DNA from: Flavonifractor sp. An100
GTDB taxonomy: Bacteria > Bacillota > Clostridia > Oscillospirales > Oscillospiraceae
NCBI RefSeq assembly: GCF_002161175.1
Contig: NZ_NFMA01000002.1
Coordinates: forward strand, 1 to 64,000
DNA: 64,000 nucleotides
Reading direction: 5' to 3'
Of this stretch, positions 26,530 to 35,846 are shown one piece after another (within the stretch, counting starts at the first letter, position 1; every line of letters begins with the position of its first letter). A model generated the notes under the pieces. That model searched no databases. It saw only the letters and a program-made list of their open reading frames with translations, and was not told where the DNA came from. The position numbers and the translations under genes are program-made.

Positions 26530-26978
26530 TTATACCCAATCCCGGTACAGGAAGGTGACGATCTGTGCCCGGGTGCAGGGGCTGTTGGGGGAGAAGGTAT
26601 CAGTGCCGGCGCCAGAGGTGATCCCGCGGCCGGCGGCCCAAGCCACCGCGTCGGCGTAGTAGGCGCTCGCCGGCACATCCCCAAAGCTGCTGCCGGAGAC
26701 ACTGGGGGATCCGGCGGCCCGATACAGGAAGGTCATGGCCTGACCGCGGGTCACCGTATCATCCGGACCGAACATGGTCGGAGAGGTGCCGGCCGTGATG
26801 CCGTTTTCCGCCGCCCACAGCACCGCCTCATAGTAGTAGTCGCTGCTGGTCACATCCTGGAAGGGATTGACCGTCGTGACAGGAGTGGGTCTCCCTCTGC
26901 CGCTAAAGCTCCCATGGGAAACGTTCCGGCTAAGAAACAGGCAGCCAAAGCGGCAGCCATCCCTTTCTTCCATTGCAT
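26530..26978 (-). pseudogene. Secreted SLH-domain protein with a frame break
   Basis: ATG 26978 (GGAGG 11 bases upstream) opens a signal peptide, MQWKKGMAAALAACFLAG then FPMGALAAEGDP, but this frame soon ends. The next frame carries two S-layer homology domains: NPFQDVTSSDYYYEAVLWAA, NGITAGTS, TVTRGQAMTFLYRAAG, and FGDVPASAYYADAVAWAAG, ITSGAG, TRAQIVTFLYRDW. One missing base in GAGGGAGACCC (around 26895) would join them. SLH domains anchor proteins to cell wall glycans, usually in sets of three; here only two exist and nothing else, so it is unusually small (~149 residues if repaired). Confidence 0.75.
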
Positions 26979-27178
26979 GGTAATGGAATCCTCCTTTTTT
27001 CTAATCTGTGGATGAAATAGGCCAGTTAAAAGTTACAAACTAAACAATTTTTTGCGGTATAAATGTTACTTATTACAAATCAAATAAATTATATTGCTGT
27101 ACCAGATAGATAGCAAATAATTTTTGATCTGGAACGCAGATTAGGCAGAATGGACATATGAAATCCAACTTTTTGCAC

Positions 27179-27206
27179 TTGCTTTTTTTCATTTTTTATG
27201 TACAAT
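27179..27206 (+). promoter_or_regulatory. Promoter of the recombinase gene
   Basis: TTGCTT (27179-27184) and TACAAT (27201-27206), 16 apart, within an AT-rich spacer. The gene starts 35 bases after the -10 element. Confidence 0.5.
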
Positions 27207-27240
27207 ATTATCTATAAAGAAAATAAAAAGGTGATTTATA

Positions 27241-29442
27241 TTGATAGAGCGTTTTACTATCGCGGGCTATACCCGTATTTCAGTGGACGACGAGCTGGAC
27301 CGGGACAACGTGTCCATCGAGAACCAGAAGGCCATCATCGAGGATTTTGTGAAGCAGAAGTTTCCCGGCAGCACCCTCACCTTCTACGAAGACCGGGACC
27401 GGTCCGGGTACACTTTCGAGCAGCGGGAGGGCTACCAGGCCATGCGGAAGGGCCTGATGAGCCACAAATATGAAATCCTAATCGTCAAGGATTTCTCCCG
27501 CTTCTCCCGCCGGAACAGCCGGGGCCTGGTGGAGCTGGAGGACCTGCGGGACGCAGGGGTGCGGATCATCTCCATCGGGGACGGCATCGACTTCCCCAAC
27601 GACGATGACTGGCTGAAGATCCAGTTCCAGTTTCTCCTCAACGAGATGCCCGTCACCGACACCAGCAAGAAGGTGCGTTCGGTAGTCCGTCGCCGTCAGC
27701 AGGACGGGGAATGGCTGTGCGCCGCCCCTTACGGGTACATCCTCAACAAGCAGAAGCAGTTTGAGGTGGTGCCCACCGAGGCGGAGGTGGTGCGGCAGAT
27801 TTTCCGCCTCTACAACGACCAGGGCTGGGGCTACAAGAAGATCGCCAATTACCTCACCGCCCAGGGGATTCCCACTCCCCGCATGTCGGAGCAGCTGCGG
27901 AAGGAGGCGGCAGGGGAGGAGTGCAAGCGCCTGGTGAAGAGCGCCTGGGCCATTGTCACCATCCAGGGTATTCTGGACAACGACTTCTACATCGGCACGC
28001 TGCGCCAGGGCAAGTACACCCGGGCCAAGATCAACGGCAAGGACATCAAGCGAGACGAGGTGGAGCAGATCGTCATCGAAAACCACCACCAGCCCATCAT
28101 CGACTACCGCACCTTTGCCACCACCCGGGCCCTGCGGCAGCAGCGGACCCGCTCCAACTACCGGGGGCAGAAGAAGAACGACAATGTCTACTCCGGCTTT
28201 CTGGAGTGCGGGGACTGCGGTGCGCCCATGTTTGCCATGAGCCGCTCCGACCTGCGCCCCGCCTACACCTGTGGCACCTATCACCGCCGGGGGCTATCCG
28301 GCTGTACCAGTCACCACATCCGGGTGGACAAGCTGGATGAATTGCTGAAAACCTATGTCCGCAAGGTGAGAGACAACTCCAAGGCCATGCTGGAGCGACT
28401 TAATGAGGACTTAGCCCGGGAGCGGGAGGACGTGGCGGAGACGGAGCGCAGCGCCGCCAACCTGGAGGACATCCTGGCCGACCTCCAGGAGGAGCTGAAG
28501 GCCACCAAGCGCCAGCGGGTGCGGGACCTGATGAAGCACCCGGAGCGGGAGGAGATTTTGGAGGAGACCTACGACGAGCTGGAGGCCGACCTGCTCAGCC
28601 GCATCGAGGGGATCCAGAACCAGCTCCGCATGGCCACCGACAAGCGCAACACTATTCTCCAGGTCAACCGGGTGGCCAAAACGGCCCTGGAGGTTTTTGA
28701 CGACATTTTAAACAAGGAGCACCTGGACCGGCAGGATTTACAGCTCATCATCGAGAAGATCAAGGTCTACGAGGACCACTTGGAGATCCAGCTGAAGGCC
28801 GACATCGATTCCATCCTCCACGCCGGTACCCTTCCCGAGGAGGAGCCGGAGACGGTGGCCGCCATGGCAGCCGCCCAGGGGGACACCGTAAATTTTAAGG
28901 AGGGCATGGGACATATCGAGCCCGTCACCCTAGTCCAGACGTCCAGCAAGCGTCCGGACAAGGTGTTCCATGCCAATGTTATCAGAGATGGCGACCCGCT
29001 GGAGATTTATACGGATAAAGACGGCGGCGTGATTTTTAAGAAATACTCTCTGATGGGAGGATTAGTGGATTTTGCCGGACAACTGTGTGAGACGTTGAAC
29101 CGAACCACTGGACAGGTGACAGTTATTACAGACCGGGACAACTGCATTGCGGTGGCAGGGGTTCCACGCCGGGAACTGATGGACCATTCCATCTCCCATG
29201 AACTGGAACGCCTGATGGAGGGAAGACAGATTTACCAACGCAAGTCGGGCGAGGCAGGGATTCCCCTGTGCGATGGAGAGGGGGAATTTACCCTGAATAC
29301 AGCGGCACCTATCCTGTCGGAAGGAGACGTGCTGGGCTGTGTGGTATTTGCGGGCCGGGATGGAGACGCAGTGGGCGGCGAGGTGGAATACAAGCTGGCG
29401 CAATCGATTGCTGCATTCCTGGGACGGCATATGGAGAGTTAA
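27241..29442 (+). CDS. Large serine recombinase fused in frame to a SpoVT C-terminal part
   Basis: The TTG start at 27241 has AAAAAGGTGAT just upstream. Residues 1-~150 are the resolvase catalytic domain (Ser14 in AGYTRISVDDEL, IVKDFSRFSRRNSRGL), ~165-320 the recombinase DNA-binding domain (WAIVTIQGILDNDFYIGTL), ~320-360 a zinc ribbon (CGDCGAPMF, CGTYHRRGLSGC) and ~375-500 a coiled coil. From residue ~582 the sequence is SpoVT: RDGDPLEIYTDKDGG, FKKYSLMGGLVDFA, ITDRDNCIAVAGVPRREL, GPI-like APILSEGDVLG and VEYKLAQSIAAFLGRHME. SpoVT's first ~28 residues, most of its AbrB DNA-binding hairpin, are absent. Codon use shifts near 28,950 from very GC-rich to mixed, supporting a junction. The simplest reading is integration into spoVT. 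Confidence 0.88.
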   Translation: MIERFTIAGYTRISVDDELDRDNVSIENQKAIIEDFVKQKFPGSTLTFYEDRDRSGYTFEQREGYQAMRKGLMSHKYEILIVKDFSRFSRRNSRGLVELEDLRDAGVRIISIGDGIDFPNDDDWLKIQFQFLLNEMPVTDTSKKVRSVVRRRQQDGEWLCAAPYGYILNKQKQFEVVPTEAEVVRQIFRLYNDQGWGYKKIANYLTAQGIPTPRMSEQLRKEAAGEECKRLVKSAWAIVTIQGILDNDFYIGTLRQGKYTRAKINGKDIKRDEVEQIVIENHHQPIIDYRTFATTRALRQQRTRSNYRGQKKNDNVYSGFLECGDCGAPMFAMSRSDLRPAYTCGTYHRRGLSGCTSHHIRVDKLDELLKTYVRKVRDNSKAMLERLNEDLAREREDVAETERSAANLEDILADLQEELKATKRQRVRDLMKHPEREEILEETYDELEADLLSRIEGIQNQLRMATDKRNTILQVNRVAKTALEVFDDILNKEHLDRQDLQLIIEKIKVYEDHLEIQLKADIDSILHAGTLPEEEPETVAAMAAAQGDTVNFKEGMGHIEPVTLVQTSSKRPDKVFHANVIRDGDPLEIYTDKDGGVIFKKYSLMGGLVDFAGQLCETLNRTTGQVTVITDRDNCIAVAGVPRRELMDHSISHELERLMEGRQIYQRKSGEAGIPLCDGEGEFTLNTAAPILSEGDVLGCVVFAGRDGDAVGGEVEYKLAQSIAAFLGRHMES

Positions 29443-29479
29443 AAAAGGACCTGGACAGATTAGCTGTCCAGGTCCTTTT
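29443..29479. terminator. Bidirectional terminator between convergent genes
   Basis: A perfect 16-bp stem, 29443-29458 with 29464-29479, with A-run and T-run flanks, serves the recombinase/SpoVT frame from the left and the AlbA_2 gene from the right, whose stop codon lies in the loop. Confidence 0.85.
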
Positions 29480-29969
29480 CTGTTTGGAGAAAGTGAGTGC
29501 CGGGTAGGGGGGAGGGGTCATCCCGGTCGCGGAGCATAGCTTCTACCTCGTGTCGGGGGCAGCGGTAATCTCCGTCCCCTCGCCTGTAATAAGTTCCGGT
29601 GTAGGGGTCGGAGCCCAGGTAGACAGGGCGGTGGCGAAAATCGGCCCGGGGAACGAAAATGGCTATGATAGGGTTGCCGTCGCTGCGTAGGATCTGCACA
29701 TCCTCCGGCTGGAGCAAATTGGCGCTGACTACGGCTGGGTCACGAACCATAGACCAAAACTCATCCACCAACTCCTGGGGATCAAAGAGAGGGACCGAAT
29801 AGAGGGACTTATCCTCCGCCTCGGCAACGCCCAGAAGAATCACCCCGCCCAAGGTGTTGGCGAAGGCGGAATAGGTTTCCCACAGGCTGCGGGGCAGACC
29901 GCCCTGGGAGCGCTTTGCCTCAATTCGGTTTCCCTCCTGGTATTCTTCCAGAAAATCCAGCTCCTCCAT
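29460..29969 (-). CDS. AlbA_2 (Schlafen-type) DNA-binding domain protein
   Basis: A 169-residue protein consisting of one AlbA_2 domain: EGNRIEAKRSQGGLPRSLWE, YSAFANTLGGVILLGVAE, and IIAIFVPRADFRHRPVYLG with YYRRGDGDYRC. This is the nucleic-acid- or nucleotide-binding domain also found in bacterial transcription regulators. The usual ATPase and winged-helix parts that follow in larger members are absent, so it is a short form. Start ATG 29969 has AAAGGGGGAG upstream. Function unknown beyond the domain. Confidence 0.85.
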   Translation of the reverse strand: MEELDFLEEYQEGNRIEAKRSQGGLPRSLWETYSAFANTLGGVILLGVAEAEDKSLYSVPLFDPQELVDEFWSMVRDPAVVSANLLQPEDVQILRSDGNPIIAIFVPRADFRHRPVYLGSDPYTGTYYRRGDGDYRCPRHEVEAMLRDRDDPSPLPGTHFLQTEKDLDS

Positions 29970-30029
29970 GGCGTGAACTCCCCCTTTCTTCTGGCTTTAA
30001 TGCCAGTATACTGAGAAAGGGGGAGTTTT

Positions 30030-30980
30030 TCAACTTGCTGGAAGATTTTTTTGAAAGAAGGCCAGAGCGTTGCCCCACATCAGCTGATCGCAGAAGGAGG
30101 CGGAGAAGCCATGATGGATGAGTTCGTCATAGAGTCCCGCCGCTTGCTTTGGGCTCTGCAGCCAGGATGGCAGATCGGCTCCGTCAAAATCCGAGCCGAG
30201 AGCCAGACAATGTTCTGCCCCCAGGTATAGAAAATGGGATACGTGACGATACAGGTCCTCCGGCTGAGGCAGACCCTCCTGGCGGAGAAAGTGGGTATAG
30301 TAGTTGATACCAATCAGCCCGCCCCGCTCCACAATGGCCCGGATTTGGTCATCGGTGAGATTGCGCCGGTGAGGGCAGACCGCCCGTGCATTGGAGTGGG
30401 AGGCCACCAGAGGGGCATGAGTGGCCTCCATGACGTCCCAAAAGCTATCGTCGTTCAGGTGTGAGACGTCAATGATGATATTGGCCTGCTCCAAAAGAGG
30501 GAGGAGGGAACGTCCAAAGGGAGTCAGCCCACCCGGTGCAGAGACGCCGGAGGCAATTTCATTGCGTGCGTTCCAGGTCAGTGTGAGCAGCCGAACTCCA
30601 TCCCGGGCCAGCTCCTCCACTTGGTTCAGGTCACCTCCCAGAGCTGCTCCGTTTTCCACCGTGAGGAAGGCGGCGGTTTTCTTGGCGGACCAGGCGGCTT
30701 GTATATCCCCGGCCGTGCGGCAAGGGGAGACCCGGGAGGAAAAACAGCCCATTTGTCGCTGAAAGCTGCTTGCGTGGCGGCGGTAGTAGGCCAAAGCCTC
30801 TGGCTGGGAGAGGCCATCTGGCACAAAAATGGCAAAGCATTGGCACCAGTGGATGCCGTCGGGCAGGTTGGACAGGGAAAAAGCGGCCAGGGGATTGTCC
30901 AAGGTGTCCGGGCAGCGGTGGGGGGCCATGAAAGCGGTGAGGGTGTCACAGTGCAGGTCGATCAGAGCGGAAGGGTACAT
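30030..30980 (-). CDS. Membrane-dipeptidase family (M19) peptidase
   Basis: The 316-residue protein follows peptidase M19/renal dipeptidase enzymes: metal-binding LIDLHCDTL near the start, LTVENGAALGGDLNQVEEL (metal-bridging Glu), LTLTWNARNEIASG, IIDVSHLNDDSFWDV, PLVASHSNARAVCPHRRNLT and GSDFDGAD. These zinc enzymes hydrolyse dipeptides, sometimes with D-amino acids. No signal peptide is seen, so it is probably cytoplasmic. ATG 30980 has AAAGGAGG upstream. A single-gene unit. Confidence 0.92.
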   Translation of the reverse strand: MYPSALIDLHCDTLTAFMAPHRCPDTLDNPLAAFSLSNLPDGIHWCQCFAIFVPDGLSQPEALAYYRRHASSFQRQMGCFSSRVSPCRTAGDIQAAWSAKKTAAFLTVENGAALGGDLNQVEELARDGVRLLTLTWNARNEIASGVSAPGGLTPFGRSLLPLLEQANIIIDVSHLNDDSFWDVMEATHAPLVASHSNARAVCPHRRNLTDDQIRAIVERGGLIGINYYTHFLRQEGLPQPEDLYRHVSHFLYLGAEHCLALGSDFDGADLPSWLQSPKQAAGLYDELIHHGFSASFCDQLMWGNALAFFQKNLPAS

Positions 30981-31058
30981 AGAGCGCCTCCTTTGCTTTT
31001 GGTTTCCGGCATCAGTTTAACGCTTCTAGGGGAGGAGAGCAAGGGGAAGAAAGGAAAT

Positions 31059-31083
31059 GCGCGCGGCTAATATAGCCGCGCGC
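31059..31083 (-). terminator. Terminator of tex
   Basis: An 11-bp perfect stem (31059-31069 with 31073-31083), 3-base loop, just after the tex stop on the minus strand and followed by a pyrimidine-rich ATTTCCTTTCTT. Confidence 0.65.
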
Positions 31084-31091
31084 TGGAAAAG

Positions 31092-33239
31092 TTAGGGCTT
31101 TTGCATGGTTAGGCTGATGCGTTTTTTCGCTTCATCTACCTCCAGAACCCATACCGTAACAATATCTCCCACGGTAAGTAATTCCGAAGGATGACGGACC
31201 CGGCGGGGGAGTTTGCTGATGTGGACCAACCCATCCTGGTGTACTCCGATGTCCACAAAGACGCCGAAGTCAATGACGTTGCGCACCGTGCCCTGCAGCT
31301 CCATTCCGGGCTTGAGGTCCTTGGCCTCCATGACGTCGGTGCGGAGAATGGGGGGAGGGAGTTCATCCCGGGGGTCTCGGCCGGGCTTGAGCAGTTCCTT
31401 GATGATGTCCTCCAGAGTGGGGACACCCACTCCGCAGATCTCAGCCAGCTGTTCCATACCGGCAGCCTGAGCCCGGTCCCGCAGCTGGTCCAGTTTCCCC
31501 GCCTGCACGTCCGCCAGAGTATAGCCGCACTGCTGCAGAAGGGCTTCCGCTGCGGCGTAGCTCTCCGGGTGCACGCCAGTGTGGTCCAACACCTGCTTGC
31601 TCTCCGGGACCCGGATAAAGCCGGCACATTGCTCAAAGGCCTTGGGGCCCAGTTTAGGGACCTTCAGCAGCTGCTTGCGGGTGGTAAAGGTACCGTTCTC
31701 CTCCCGGTATTTCACCAGGTTTTTCGCTGTTGTGGCGGTCAGGCCGGATACCCGCTGGAGCAGGGAGGGGGAGGCGGTGTTGGCATCCACGCCGACAGCA
31801 TTGACGCAGTCCTCCACCACGCCGTCCAGGGCCTCACCCAAACGGGCCTGGGGCATATCGTGCTGATACTGTCCCACCCCGATGGCTTTGGGGTCAATCT
31901 TCACCAACTCAGCCAAGGGGTCCTGGAGACGGCGGGCAATGGATACGGCACTGCGCAGGTTTACGTCGTACTGAGGGAACTCCTCGGCGGCCAGCTTGGA
32001 GGCGGAGTAGACGGAGGCCCCTGCCTCGCTGACGATCATGTAGGAGACCCCGCCGCCCACCTGGCGAATCAGCTCCACTGTCATCTGTTCTGTTTCCCGG
32101 CTGGCGGTGCCATTGCCGATGGCAATGTGCTCCACGTGGTGTTTCTGAATGAGGGCGGAGAGCTTGGCAATGCACTCCTGCTTCTGCCGCTCTCCGTAAG
32201 TGGGATAGACCACGGCGGTGTCCAGCACCTTGCCGGTGGGGTCCACCACTGCCACCTTACACCCCATGCGGTAGCCCGGGTCCAGGCCCATGGTCACCTT
32301 CCCTTTTACCGGAGGCTGCATCAGCAGGGGCTTGAGGTTCAAAGCGAACATATGGATGGCCCCCTCGTCGGCCTGTTCGGTGAGGGAGGAGCGCAGCTCC
32401 CGCTCCAGGGAGGGATAAATCAGCCGGTCATAGGCGTCCTCAGCGGCCACCTTCACAAACTCCATGGCGGGGGAGCCGGGACGCACCACGGCCCGGCGCA
32501 GCACAGGCAGAGCCAGTTCCCGGTCGGTGACAATGCTCACCTTGAGAAAGCCCTCCCGTTCCCCACGGTTGATGGCCAAAATCTGATACCCCTGGAGCCG
32601 GCTGATGGGGGACTTGAACTGGTAATAGAGGCGGTAGACACTGTCCTCCTCCTGAGCGGTGGCGGAAACCAGGAAGGAGCGGCGGAGCATCAGCTCCCGC
32701 AGTGTTTTCCGGATGGCGGCGTCATCGGAAATCAACTCAGCCACAATGGCGTTGGCACCTTGAAGGGCATCTTCTGGGGAATCTACCCCAACCTCGGGAT
32801 TGACATAGTCCGCGGCTGCATCCAAGGGAGCGGGGCAGTCCCGTTCCTGGGCAAAGAGAAGGGTGGCCAAGGGCTCCAGGCCCTTTTCCCGGGCAATGGT
32901 GGCTCGGGTGCGCCGTTTTTGCTTGTAGGGACGGTAGAGGTCCTCCACCTCTGCCAGGGTGGCAGCGGAAGCAATGGCTTCAGCCAGCTCAGGGGTCAGC
33001 TTTCCCTGCCCCTCAATGGAGGAACGAACCTCCTCTTTACGGGCCTCCAGGTTGCGCAGGTACTGCAGCCGGTCCGCCAGCTGGCGCAGCAGCTGGTCGT
33101 CCATGGAGCCGTGGAGCTCCTTCCGGTAACGGGCAATAAAGGGAATGGTGGCCCCCTCGTCAATGAGCTTGACCACATTTTCCACTTGTTGAGCGGGGCG
33201 GCCCAGTTCCTGGGCCAGGGTTTGGATCATAGTATCCAT
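31092..33239 (-). CDS. tex: Tex-family RNA-binding transcription accessory protein
   Basis: A 715-residue protein with the full Tex order: N-terminal helical domain (FIARYRKELHGSMDDQLLRQ), YqgF-type RNase H-like fold (~325-450, TMGLDPGYRMGCKVAVVD), helix-hairpin-helix region (~485-555, VNTASPSLLQRVSGL and LKVPKLGPKAFEQCAGF), and a C-terminal S1 domain (~640-715, LQGTVRNVIDFGVFVDIGVH). Tex binds single-stranded nucleic acids and is conserved across bacteria. Start ATG 33239 has AAGGAG upstream. The long complementary frame on the plus strand over the whole gene is only a base composition effect. Confidence 0.96.
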   Translation of the reverse strand: MDTMIQTLAQELGRPAQQVENVVKLIDEGATIPFIARYRKELHGSMDDQLLRQLADRLQYLRNLEARKEEVRSSIEGQGKLTPELAEAIASAATLAEVEDLYRPYKQKRRTRATIAREKGLEPLATLLFAQERDCPAPLDAAADYVNPEVGVDSPEDALQGANAIVAELISDDAAIRKTLRELMLRRSFLVSATAQEEDSVYRLYYQFKSPISRLQGYQILAINRGEREGFLKVSIVTDRELALPVLRRAVVRPGSPAMEFVKVAAEDAYDRLIYPSLERELRSSLTEQADEGAIHMFALNLKPLLMQPPVKGKVTMGLDPGYRMGCKVAVVDPTGKVLDTAVVYPTYGERQKQECIAKLSALIQKHHVEHIAIGNGTASRETEQMTVELIRQVGGGVSYMIVSEAGASVYSASKLAAEEFPQYDVNLRSAVSIARRLQDPLAELVKIDPKAIGVGQYQHDMPQARLGEALDGVVEDCVNAVGVDANTASPSLLQRVSGLTATTAKNLVKYREENGTFTTRKQLLKVPKLGPKAFEQCAGFIRVPESKQVLDHTGVHPESYAAAEALLQQCGYTLADVQAGKLDQLRDRAQAAGMEQLAEICGVGVPTLEDIIKELLKPGRDPRDELPPPILRTDVMEAKDLKPGMELQGTVRNVIDFGVFVDIGVHQDGLVHISKLPRRVRHPSELLTVGDIVTVWVLEVDEAKKRISLTMQKP

Positions 33240-33297
33240 GGGTGATCTCCTTGCTAAATTTGGTCTCAGAGAAGAAAGACCGGGATAAAGGGGCGGA

Positions 33298-33966
33298 TCA
33301 TTCTTCGTGGGCCTCCCGGAACATGAGCAGGAAGGCGCCCAGAAGGGGAATACAGGCGCACAGCACCGTCCGTCCGCCCCAGAAGGGAGTGACCAGACCG
33401 CTGGTTACCGCCCCGCAGACAAAGGCCAGAATCAGGCCGTAATAGAGGATGGATTTCTGGCCCGACTGGCTGCCGGGAGAGGTGAGGTGACGGAACAAAT
33501 GCTCGGTGCCGCTGCGCAGGTTTCCAGTGCACATGGTGGTGGCACAGCCACAGCCTTGAAATTGGCGGAAGGACTCAATTTGAATGGCGCTGGTAAAGGA
33601 AATAAGCATGTTCGCCAAGGGGTCTAAGGTGCCCAGGGGAAGCAGAGAGACCAGCACCAGGACCGCACATTCCGTGAGGAGGATAGGCTGCCGCCAGTGC
33701 AGCCGTCCGGCGTTTGGCCCCATAGCGCGGCGGAGCAGCTCCGTGACCAGCACGCCGGCGGCAAAGGAGAGGATGGGCAGCAGGTAGTAGACCACCCGGT
33801 CCAGCCGCCCCTGGGAGAGATTCACGCCCAGCAGAACCAGGTTACCGGTCTCTGCCGTGGCAAAGACCTGCCCACGGTTGAGGTAGGTATACGCGTCCAA
33901 AATTCCGCCGGCCATGGCCAGAAGCAGACCGACGGGAAGAGATTCAGACATTTGATAGCGTTTCAC
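33298..33966 (-). CDS. DUF1275 (YoaK-like) membrane protein
   Basis: A 222-residue integral membrane protein with about six hydrophobic segments. The first, PVGLLLAMAGGILDAYTYLN, with RGQVFATAETGNLVLLGVNL and QFQGCGCATTMCTGNLRSG, is characteristic of DUF1275/YoaK. The function of this family is unknown; transport has been suggested. I accept the GTG start at 33966 (AGAGG about 10 bases before it). It lies between tex and pckA on the same strand with its own spacing. Confidence 0.88.
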   Translation of the reverse strand: MKRYQMSESLPVGLLLAMAGGILDAYTYLNRGQVFATAETGNLVLLGVNLSQGRLDRVVYYLLPILSFAAGVLVTELLRRAMGPNAGRLHWRQPILLTECAVLVLVSLLPLGTLDPLANMLISFTSAIQIESFRQFQGCGCATTMCTGNLRSGTEHLFRHLTSPGSQSGQKSILYYGLILAFVCGAVTSGLVTPFWGGRTVLCACIPLLGAFLLMFREAHEE

Positions 33967-33984
33967 GGTGTCACATCCTCTCGG

Positions 33985-34016
33985 AGAAAAAGCAGGGCGC
34001 CGCGGCGCGGCGCCCT
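33985..34016 (-). terminator. Terminator of pckA
   Basis: A perfect GC-rich 10-bp stem (33994-34003 with 34007-34016), followed on the minus strand by GCTTTTTCTC; it lies ~20 bases after the pckA stop. Confidence 0.85.
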
Positions 34017-34038
34017 GAAAGCGTATTAGAAAGAGAGA

Positions 34039-35646
34039 TTACTCCGCCTTGGGGCCAGCAGCCACCAGGGCCTTGCCGGCCTCGTTGGTGGTGTACTTGG
34101 CGAAGTTCTTCACGAAGCGGGAGGCCAGATCCTTAGCCTTGGTATCCCACTCCTCGGGGTTGGCGTAAGTATTGCGGGGATCCAGGATGTTGGTGTCCAC
34201 GCCGGGCAGCTCGGTGGGAACGGCAAAGTTGAAGTAGGGGATGGTCTTGGTCTCAGCCTTCAGGATGGAGCCGTCCAGGATCGCGTCGATGATGCCGCGG
34301 GTGTCCTTGATGGAGATGCGCTTGCCGGTGCCGTTCCAGCCGGTGTTGACCAGGTAGGCCTTGGCGCCGCTCTTGTTCATCTTCTTCACCAGCTCCTCAC
34401 CGTACTTGGTGGGGTGCAGCTCCAGGAAGGCCTGGCCGAAGCAGGCGGAGAAGGTGGGGGTGGGCTCGGTGATGCCGCGCTCGGTGCCGGCCAGCTTGGA
34501 GGTGAAGCCGGACAGGAAGTAGTACTGGGTCTGCTCCGGGGTCAGGATGGACACAGGGGGCAGCACGCCGAAGGCGTCGGCAGACAGGAAGATGACGTTC
34601 TGAGCGTCGGGGCCGGAGGAGACGGGACGAACGATCTTCTCAATGTGGTCGATGGGGTAGGAGACACGGGTGTTCTCGGTGACGGAGCCGTCGTTGAAGT
34701 CGCAGTGACCCTCGGCGTCCACGGTGACGTTCTCCAGCAGGGCGTTGCGCTTGATGGCGTTGTAGATGTCGGGCTCAGAGTCCTTGTCCAGGTTGATGAC
34801 CTTGGCGTAGCAGCCGCCCTCAAAGTTGAAGATGCCGTTGTCGTCCCAGCCGTGCTCGTCATCACCGATGAGCAGACGCTTGGGATCGGTGGACAGGGTG
34901 GTCTTGCCGGTGCCGGACAGGCCGAAGAACAAAGCGGTGTTCTCGCCGTTCATATCGGTGTTGGCGGAGCAGTGCATGGAGGCCATGCCCTTCAGGGGCA
35001 GGTAGTAGTTCATCATGGAGAACATGCCCTTCTTCATCTCGCCGCCGTACCAGGTGTTCAGGATGACCTGCTCACGGGAGGTGAGGTTGAAGACAACAGC
35101 GGTCTCAGAGTTGAGGCCCAGCTCCTTGTAGTTCTCCACCTTGGCCTTGGAGGCGTTGTAGGAGATAAAGTCAGGCTGGAAGTTCTTCAGCTCCTCCTCG
35201 GTGGGCTGGATAAACATGTTCTTGACAAAGTGAGCCTGCCAAGCCACCTCCATGATGAAGCGGATGGCCATGCGGGTGTCCTTGTTGGCGCCGCAGAAGA
35301 CGTCCATCACGTACAGCTTCTTGTTGGACAGCTCCTGGATGGCCAGATCCTTGCAGGCCTTCCAAGCCTCCTGGGAAGCGGGCTTGTTGTCGTTTTTAAA
35401 CTCATCAGAGGTCCACCACACGGTGTCCTTAGAGACCTCGTCCATAACGATGAACTTGTCCTTGGGGGAACGGCCGGTGTAGATACCGGTCATAACATTG
35501 ACGGCCCCCAGATCGGTAACCTGCCCCTTGTCATAGCCTTCCAGACCGGGCTTGGTCTCCTCCTCAAACAGAGTCTCGTAAGAGGGATTGTAGACGATCT
35601 CGGTGGTACCGGTGATACCGTACTTGCTCAAATCAATGTTTGCCAT
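34039..35646 (-). CDS. pckA: Phosphoenolpyruvate carboxykinase (ATP)
   Basis: The 535-residue enzyme interconverts oxaloacetate plus ATP with PEP, CO2 and ADP. Visible motifs: RSPKDKFIV near the N-terminus, substrate loop [18 protein letters not shown], kinase-1a loop [13 protein letters not shown] (P-loop), kinase-2 [11 protein letters not shown], and [14 protein letters not shown]. Length matches the ATP-dependent form. Codon use is strongly biased (CTG, AAG, GAG, GTC), as for a highly expressed gene. It has its own promoter (35742-35770) and terminator. In fermenting anaerobes it often works toward oxaloacetate; that direction is inference. Confidence 0.97.
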   Translation of the reverse strand: MANIDLSKYGITGTTEIVYNPSYETLFEEETKPGLEGYDKGQVTDLGAVNVMTGIYTGRSPKDKFIVMDEVSKDTVWWTSDEFKNDNKPASQEAWKACKDLAIQELSNKKLYVMDVFCGANKDTRMAIRFIMEVAWQAHFVKNMFIQPTEEELKNFQPDFISYNASKAKVENYKELGLNSETAVVFNLTSREQVILNTWYGGEMKKGMFSMMNYYLPLKGMASMHCSANTDMNGENTALFFGLSGTGKTTLSTDPKRLLIGDDEHGWDDNGIFNFEGGCYAKVINLDKDSEPDIYNAIKRNALLENVTVDAEGHCDFNDGSVTENTRVSYPIDHIEKIVRPVSSGPDAQNVIFLSADAFGVLPPVSILTPEQTQYYFLSGFTSKLAGTERGITEPTPTFSACFGQAFLELHPTKYGEELVKKMNKSGAKAYLVNTGWNGTGKRISIKDTRGIIDAILDGSILKAETKTIPYFNFAVPTELPGVDTNILDPRNTYANPEEWDTKAKDLASRFVKNFAKYTTNEAGKALVAAGPKAE

Positions 35647-35741
35647 GATGTACGACCTCTTTCCTGTAATAGTCTTTTAAGAATGATCTTCCAACGGCCG
35701 CATGCAGCACGGCCGGCGAAGGGAAGTCCCAAACATCATTT

Positions 35742-35770
35742 ATAATACACGGTGTGGGAAATAAAGTCAA
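35742..35770 (-). promoter_or_regulatory. Promoter of pckA
   Basis: On the minus strand TTGACT (35770-35765) and TATTAT (35747-35742) are exactly 17 apart, about 100 bases before the pckA start. Confidence 0.8.
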
Positions 35771-35846
35771 TTCCCCAAGTACCTGCAATTTGCTTATAAA
35801 CATTATTGCATTTTTGCTATCATTTAGCATCCAACACAAAGGGAGA

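Noticed and set aside
31191-33245. A 684-codon open frame on the plus strand opposite tex
   Set aside because: It mirrors the tex gene almost end to end and its sequence is rich in Gly, His, Leu and Gln as expected from the complement of GC-rich codons. Tex itself is an unambiguous family member.
34414-35745. A 443-codon open frame opposite pckA
   Set aside because: A shadow of highly biased pckA codons, dominated by Gly, Val and Leu runs.
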